From positions 1 to 19,143 of the forward strand of contig CAYMVS010000043.1 in assembly GCA_964394205.1 (NCBI GenBank): a DNA stretch of 19,143 nucleotides, read 5' to 3'. Below are positions 13,791 to 19,143 of the stretch, in pieces. The notes under the pieces are model-generated. The model saw nothing but the letters and a program-made list of their open reading frames with translations, made no database searches and was not told the DNA's origin. The translations under genes and the position numbers were made by a program. Source of the DNA: HGM05190 sp964394205. Its GTDB lineage: Bacteria; Bacteroidota; Bacteroidia; Bacteroidales; Muribaculaceae. The number at the start of each line of letters is the position of its first letter. The first letter of the stretch is position 1.

Positions 13791-14741
13791 ATGAAACTCT
13801 ATAAGTTTATCACAGACTGGATTCTGATTTTCTCGATATTGGGTGGCATATTATCCTACTTCTTATATGCATCGATACCTGAACTTGGATTTACCCATGG
13901 CATTGCCATCAAGACGGTGGGGTTTGTTCAGCCGTTTCTCATTTTCTGCATGCTTTTCCTTACCTTCTGCAAGGTTGACCTGACCAAGTTGAGGTTGTGC
14001 CGTTATCATCTTTGGCTGCTGCTTTTTCAAACAGGCATCTATATAGCGCTGGGAGCGATGGTCATCCCGATGGCTCACGACGGCCTGAGGGTGGTGCTCG
14101 AGGGGGCGATGATATGTTTCATTTGCCCTACGGCAACAGCCGGCGCTGTGATTGTCAGGAAGTTGGGGGGAGACGCCGCCCATATCACCACCTATACTAT
14201 TCTGATAAATATTGTTGCCACGATTATCATACCGGTCACCATCCCGTTGGTTCACCCATCGGCGACGATGTCGGTCTACACCGCCTCGTTGCTCATAATG
14301 GGCAAAGTGTTTCCCATTCTGTTGTTGCCGCTATTGGCCGCTTTTCTGTTAAGGCGGTTTGTGCCGCGTGTCCATGCCGTGATGCAGCGCTATGGCCATC
14401 TCTCATTTGAGCTCTGGGTTGTCTCGCTGGCAATCGCCACTGCTGTGACAACACGCTATATTGTACACTCAAACGTGTCGTTGAGCACTCAGCTTTGGCT
14501 CGTCGCTGTCTCTCTCGTGGCCTGTCTGTTACAATTTTATGTCGGACGGGTGATTGGTAAGCACTACGGCGACATGATGACCGCCGGCCAATCGTTGGGC
14601 CAGAAAAACACTGTTTTTGCAATTTGGTTGGGCTACACCTTTTTCACTCCCATTACCTCGGTTGCCGGCGGGTTTTACAGCATTTGGCATAATGTCATCA
14701 ACTCATGGCAGCTCTATCAGCACAAAAAGATGCAACGGTGA
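13791..14741 (+). CDS. BASS-family (bile acid:sodium symporter-like) transporter
   Basis: A 316-residue inner-membrane protein with about nine or ten helices. The two family signatures are ICFICPTATAGAVIVRKLGGD (about 108-127) and MTAGQSLGQKNTVFAIWLG (about 264-281). They correspond to the unwound, sodium- and substrate-binding parts of the two crossing helices in BASS transporters. Such proteins carry organic anions with sodium. Bacterial members have varied substrates (bile acids, pantoate, keto acids and others), so the name should not be taken to mean bile-acid uptake. The start ATG at 13791 sits 20 bases after a good -7 box. The gene is divergent from the SanA-cyd unit, and dsbD follows 78 bases later with its own -7 box. 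A link to redox or respiration genes is not evident. Confidence 0.86.
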   Translation: MKLYKFITDWILIFSILGGILSYFLYASIPELGFTHGIAIKTVGFVQPFLIFCMLFLTFCKVDLTKLRLCRYHLWLLLFQTGIYIALGAMVIPMAHDGLRVVLEGAMICFICPTATAGAVIVRKLGGDAAHITTYTILINIVATIIIPVTIPLVHPSATMSVYTASLLIMGKVFPILLLPLLAAFLLRRFVPRVHAVMQRYGHLSFELWVVSLAIATAVTTRYIVHSNVSLSTQLWLVAVSLVACLLQFYVGRVIGKHYGDMMTAGQSLGQKNTVFAIWLGYTFFTPITSVAGGFYSIWHNVINSWQLYQHKKMQR

Positions 14742-14765
14742 GGAGCCGTTTTAAAAATTTTGTCG

Positions 14766-14773
14766 TATCTTTG
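14766..14773 (+). promoter_or_regulatory. Putative -7 box for dsbD
   Basis: TATCTTTG matches TAnnTTTG, with transcription predicted from about 14780 and a 40 base leader before the ATG at 14820. No clear TTTG is present at the usual -33 distance, so some read-through from the transporter gene is likely. Confidence 0.45.
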
Positions 14774-14819
14774 TCAGGATGACTCCTTTATCCCGATAAA
14801 TCAGTAAAATCATATAAAA

Positions 14820-16832
14820 ATGTCACGAATATTTTCGATTTTCATTTTGACACTGTTGTGCTCGATGACAAATCTGTCGGCACAAATCCTGACACCGGTT
14901 AAATGGTCGACCTCCATTGAGATGACCGACGATGCCAACGGTGTCATTGTGATGAAAGCAACAATTGATCACGGTTGGCATGTCTATTCCAATGATCTTG
15001 ATCCGAGTGTAGGGCCGTCTCCGTTGTCGGTCACCTTTGACAAGCTTGACGGAGTGAAACTGAAAGGGAGATGGAAACCGTCAAAGGCGGCCCATCGTGA
15101 GTTTGACCAGATGTTTGAGGCCGAGTTGAGCTGGTGGAGCGGCAGTGTCGAGCTGCGCCAGCCGTTTACGGCCACAAAAGATAAGTTTGTCATTGAGGGC
15201 ACGATAGCCTACTCGGCTTGTAATGACCAGAATTGCATCCCCCCCTCACGCGAGAATTTCACGCTCAGCGGTAAGGCAAAGGTGAAAGATGCCAAAGAGG
15301 ATGAGAAAGAGGCCGATGCCGAGGTGACACCCGACACGTTGACAGCTGTAGTCGCCGACTCGCTGGCGGGTGTGGTTGCCGACACTGACAGCGCGGCCAC
15401 TCAGCTCGACAATCTTTGGGCGCCGGTCAAATATGACGAGGGTGATGACAACTCGACCGGGTCGACCGGGTCGCTGTGGGTCATTTTCTTCACCTGTTTC
15501 CTCGGAGGGTTTGTGGCACTGCTCACCCCGTGTGTCTGGCCGATGATACCCCTTACGGTAAGTTTCTTTCTCAAGAAAGGCCAGTCGCGGGCAAAATCAA
15601 TCGTTGACGCCACCATCTATGGCGTTTCAATCATTGTTATCTATCTTGCCTTAGGCTTGATTATCACTGCCATTTTCGGGGCAAGCTCTCTCAACGCGCT
15701 CTCGACAAGCGCCGTGTGCAACATCATCTTTTTCCTGCTCCTGGTTGTGTTTGCCATCTCTTTCTTTGGCGCGTTTGACATCAAGCTGCCCGAGTCGTGG
15801 AGCAACAGCATGGACCGCACGGCCGAGCGAACCACCGGTCTGCTGAGCATCTTCTTCATGGCCTTTACGCTTACCCTGGTGTCATTCTCGTGTACAGGTC
15901 CGATCATCGGCACTCTGCTTGTCGAGGCTGCAAGCACCGGCGACAAGATGGGCCCGGCGGTCGGTATGTTTGGATTTTCATTGGCTCTGGCCATCCCTTT
16001 CTGTCTGTTTGCCATGTTTCCGTCACTGCTGCAAAGCACTCCTAAGAGCGGCAGTTGGATGAACACGGTCAAGGTTGTGCTCGGATTTATCGAGCTGGCC
16101 CTGTCGCTCAAGTTCCTTTCTGTGGCCGACCTTGCATACGGGTGGCATATCCTTGACCGAGAGGTGTTTATCGTGCTTTGGGTCGCTATTTTCTTCCTGT
16201 TGGGTCTTTACCTGTTGGGCAAATTCAATTTCTCTCACTATGGCAAAGCCGACAGCAGCATCGGCACTTTCCGCTTTTTCCTTGCTCTGGTGTCGTTGTC
16301 GTTCAGCCTCTATCTCGTGCCCGGTCTCTGGGGCGCGCCCCTCAAGGGGGTGAGTGCTTTCGTGCCCCCGTTGTTCACCCAGGATTTCAACCTCTATGGT
16401 CACGAGTTTACTGAATATGATGACTTTGAGGAGGGTATGAAAGTCGGTGCACAAGATGGCAAACCAGTTCTCATCGACTTCTCGGGGTATGGATGTGTAA
16501 ACTGCCGTAAGATGGAGGGTGCAGTGCTCGACGACCCGACTGTCCACAAGATGATTACTGACAATTTTGTGGTGATCAAGCTGATGGTCGACGAGAAGAA
16601 AGCTTTACCGCAGCCCGTCACAGTGGAGGAAAATGGTAAAAAAGTCGTGCTCAAAACCTACGGAGACCGCTGGAGCTACCTGCAACGCTACAAGTTTAAT
16701 GCCAACGCCCAGCCCTACTATGTGATACTCAACGACAGTGGCGAGCTGCTGTCGGGTCCGTTCTCATACAACGAGGATATCCCGGCCTTCACCAAATTCC
16801 TTGAAAAGGGAATCGAGCGTTTTAATAAATAG
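14820..16832 (+). CDS. dsbD: Thiol:disulfide interchange protein DsbD
   Basis: A 670-residue three-domain protein that carries electrons from cytoplasmic thioredoxin across the inner membrane to reduce periplasmic thiols. A signal peptide (1-21, cleaved after LSA) leads into the nDsbD-like domain (about 24-150) with the redox pair C134 and C139 (YSACNDQNCIPPS). An acidic, low-complexity linker (about 152-218, ending STGSTGS) follows. The membrane part has about eight helices with the transmembrane pair C238 (LLTPCVWPM) and C358 (SFSCTGP). The C-terminal thioredoxin domain carries C559-V-N-C562 (SGYGCVNCRK). All six redox cysteines are therefore present. The thioredoxin domain has a loop, GDRWSYLQRYKFNANAQPYY, seen in Bacteroidetes members. 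Partners would be periplasmic disulfide-bond and cytochrome c proteins. The gene ends 8 bases from the convergent TIGR02757 gene. Confidence 0.95.
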   Translation: MSRIFSIFILTLLCSMTNLSAQILTPVKWSTSIEMTDDANGVIVMKATIDHGWHVYSNDLDPSVGPSPLSVTFDKLDGVKLKGRWKPSKAAHREFDQMFEAELSWWSGSVELRQPFTATKDKFVIEGTIAYSACNDQNCIPPSRENFTLSGKAKVKDAKEDEKEADAEVTPDTLTAVVADSLAGVVADTDSAATQLDNLWAPVKYDEGDDNSTGSTGSLWVIFFTCFLGGFVALLTPCVWPMIPLTVSFFLKKGQSRAKSIVDATIYGVSIIVIYLALGLIITAIFGASSLNALSTSAVCNIIFFLLLVVFAISFFGAFDIKLPESWSNSMDRTAERTTGLLSIFFMAFTLTLVSFSCTGPIIGTLLVEAASTGDKMGPAVGMFGFSLALAIPFCLFAMFPSLLQSTPKSGSWMNTVKVVLGFIELALSLKFLSVADLAYGWHILDREVFIVLWVAIFFLLGLYLLGKFNFSHYGKADSSIGTFRFFLALVSLSFSLYLVPGLWGAPLKGVSAFVPPLFTQDFNLYGHEFTEYDDFEEGMKVGAQDGKPVLIDFSGYGCVNCRKMEGAVLDDPTVHKMITDNFVVIKLMVDEKKALPQPVTVEENGKKVVLKTYGDRWSYLQRYKFNANAQPYYVILNDSGELLSGPFSYNEDIPAFTKFLEKGIERFNK

Positions 16833-16840
16833 CAGAGCGA

Positions 16841-17596
16841 TTACAGATTCATCCCGATGCCAAAGAGGGCATAGTCGTAGATGACGGGGTCGTCGGGGCG
16901 TATCTGCCTTAGAGACTCGGTCAGTTCATAGACAGCCTTGCGGTCGTTGGAGCGGCGTGTCAACAATCCGAGCTCGCGTGCGGTCTTCGCCACATGGACG
17001 TCGAGCGGTATGTAGAGTTGTGACGGTTTAATGACATCCCACACGCCGAGGTCAACGATGCCGTCGTCGCGAACAAGCCACCTGAAGGCCATGTTGATGC
17101 GTTTCAAGGCTGTCACGTCAAGCGACGAGGGGAGGCAACGGCTGTCGATTTGCCTGATGGTGTCGTTCATCACGCCCGATATATGACCCACGAGGGCCCT
17201 GGCGGGGTCGTCGTCGGCCTCAATGTGCATCGCTTTGGCCATGTCGTGCAGCGAGTCATATTTTTTGTATATCTGCTCGAGTGTTGACAGCCAGTTGATC
17301 AGATTCCTGCCGAAAAACGTCCGATGGATATTTTGGTCGGGATCGATCTCACGCCATGCACCGTCCATCACAAATCGGTGAGGGTCGTTGTCCATCAGAA
17401 GAAGCATCTTGTCACAGTTGCGACAAATCATTTTGCGATTGCCCCAAGCTATCGTTGCCGACAGCAGCGAGGCAATCTCGATATCCTGCAGTTTGGTGAA
17501 CCGACGCGGAAACTGCACCGGGTCGCTGTCAATAAAGCCACGGTTGTTGATGCGGGCGGCCTCGCTGTCGAGTAGCTGTTTTAAATCTTCAGTCAT
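16841..17596 (-). CDS. TIGR02757 (DUF2400) family protein
   Basis: A 251-residue cytoplasmic protein matching family TIGR02757 over its full length. Typical blocks are PVQFPRRFTKLQDIEIASLLSATIAWGNR near the N-terminus, the middle LKRINMAFRWLVRDDGIVDLGVWDVIKPSQLYIPLDVHVAKTARELGL, and the C-terminal end RPDDPVIYDYALFGIGMN. No function is established to my knowledge. The helical make-up and the LDVHVAKTARELGL stretch recall helix-hairpin-helix DNA glycosylases, but I see no clear catalytic Lys/Asp arrangement, so this is only a suggestion. The gene lies 95 bases after secA, beyond a terminator, and has no obvious TAnnTTTG box in the remaining 16 bases. It may depend on incomplete termination. 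Its stop is 8 bases from that of dsbD. Confidence 0.88.
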   Translation of the reverse strand: MTEDLKQLLDSEAARINNRGFIDSDPVQFPRRFTKLQDIEIASLLSATIAWGNRKMICRNCDKMLLLMDNDPHRFVMDGAWREIDPDQNIHRTFFGRNLINWLSTLEQIYKKYDSLHDMAKAMHIEADDDPARALVGHISGVMNDTIRQIDSRCLPSSLDVTALKRINMAFRWLVRDDGIVDLGVWDVIKPSQLYIPLDVHVAKTARELGLLTRRSNDRKAVYELTESLRQIRPDDPVIYDYALFGIGMNL

Positions 17597-17608
17597 AAAT
17601 AGATATAG

Positions 17609-17634
17609 AAAAGGGCCGGCGTTAAAACCGGCCC
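17609..17634 (-). terminator. Intrinsic terminator after secA
   Basis: Plus-strand GGGCCGG (17613-17619) pairs with CCGGCCC (17628-17634) around an 8 base loop. Read on the minus strand the GC-rich 7 bp stem is followed by TTTT (17612-17609), as expected for a Rho-independent terminator about 58 bases after the secA stop. The T run is short, so read-through into the TIGR02757 gene is possible. Confidence 0.75.
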
Positions 17635-17644
17635 AAAGTTGTTG

Positions 17645-17680
17645 AGAGCCTTTCCAATAATATGTTATGGGACGGGCTCT
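17645..17680. other. Imperfect 13 bp hairpin just after secA
   Basis: AGAGCC (17645-17650) pairs with GGCTCT (17675-17680). After a 2x2 internal loop, TCC (17653-17655) pairs with GGA (17670-17672). After one mismatch, ATAA (17657-17660) pairs with TTAT (17665-17668) around a TATG loop. It begins 12 bases after the secA stop, on the way to the intrinsic terminator, and has no T run of its own. It could be a 3' stabilising or regulatory structure. Confidence 0.4.
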
Positions 17681-17691
17681 AATTCAAAGCA

Positions 17692-19143
<1,452 letters not shown>

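Noticed and set aside
15453..15473. Tandem TCGACCGGG repeat in dsbD
   Set aside because: Only two copies; it encodes the flexible STGSTGS linker and is ordinary low-complexity coding sequence.

Overview
The window is a stretch of ordinary chromosome from a member of the Bacteroidales, most likely a gut species. I lean towards Muribaculaceae or a relative, but the sequence alone cannot settle the family. The evidence is the phylum-type promoter motif (TAnnTTTG, sometimes with TTTG upstream) before several genes, the near absence of purine-rich ribosome binding sites, a DUF4492-cydA-cydB cluster, a Bacteroidetes-type DsbD, a C69 dipeptidase and an exported protein with a sorting-like C-terminal tail. 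There are 15 protein genes, packed tightly. I see no tRNA, rRNA, CRISPR array, insertion sequence, phage gene or other sign of recent transfer.

Left part (1-8.8 kb): an exported cyclophilin-like protein, a sugar-type MFS transporter with a strong intrinsic terminator, and endonuclease IV (nfo) all read leftward. A divergent pair, a SpoU/TrmH-type RNA methyltransferase overlapping radA, reads rightward. It converges on a leftward group: a secreted C69 dipeptidase, a membrane glycosyltransferase and a small TPR protein.

Middle (8.8-13.8 kb): a secreted histidine phosphatase of the MINPP/phytase type reads rightward and ends one base from cydB. The leftward unit is SanA-like protein, DUF4492 protein, cydA, cydB. 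This is a cytochrome bd oxygen-scavenging oxidase with a small one-helix protein and an envelope protein placed upstream.

Right part (13.8-19.1 kb): a BASS-family transporter is divergent from the SanA-like gene, and their predicted promoters overlap. It is followed by dsbD (periplasmic reductant supply). Then come a TIGR02757 (DUF2400) protein and the 3' part of secA, which runs off the right edge; both read leftward.

Most genes are housekeeping or common Bacteroidales envelope functions. I found no convincing undescribed multi-gene system. The most worthwhile leads are the sanA-DUF4492-cydAB unit, the interlocked divergent promoters at 13738-13775, the glycosyltransferase lacking a recognisable DXD motif, and the exported cyclophilin-like protein.
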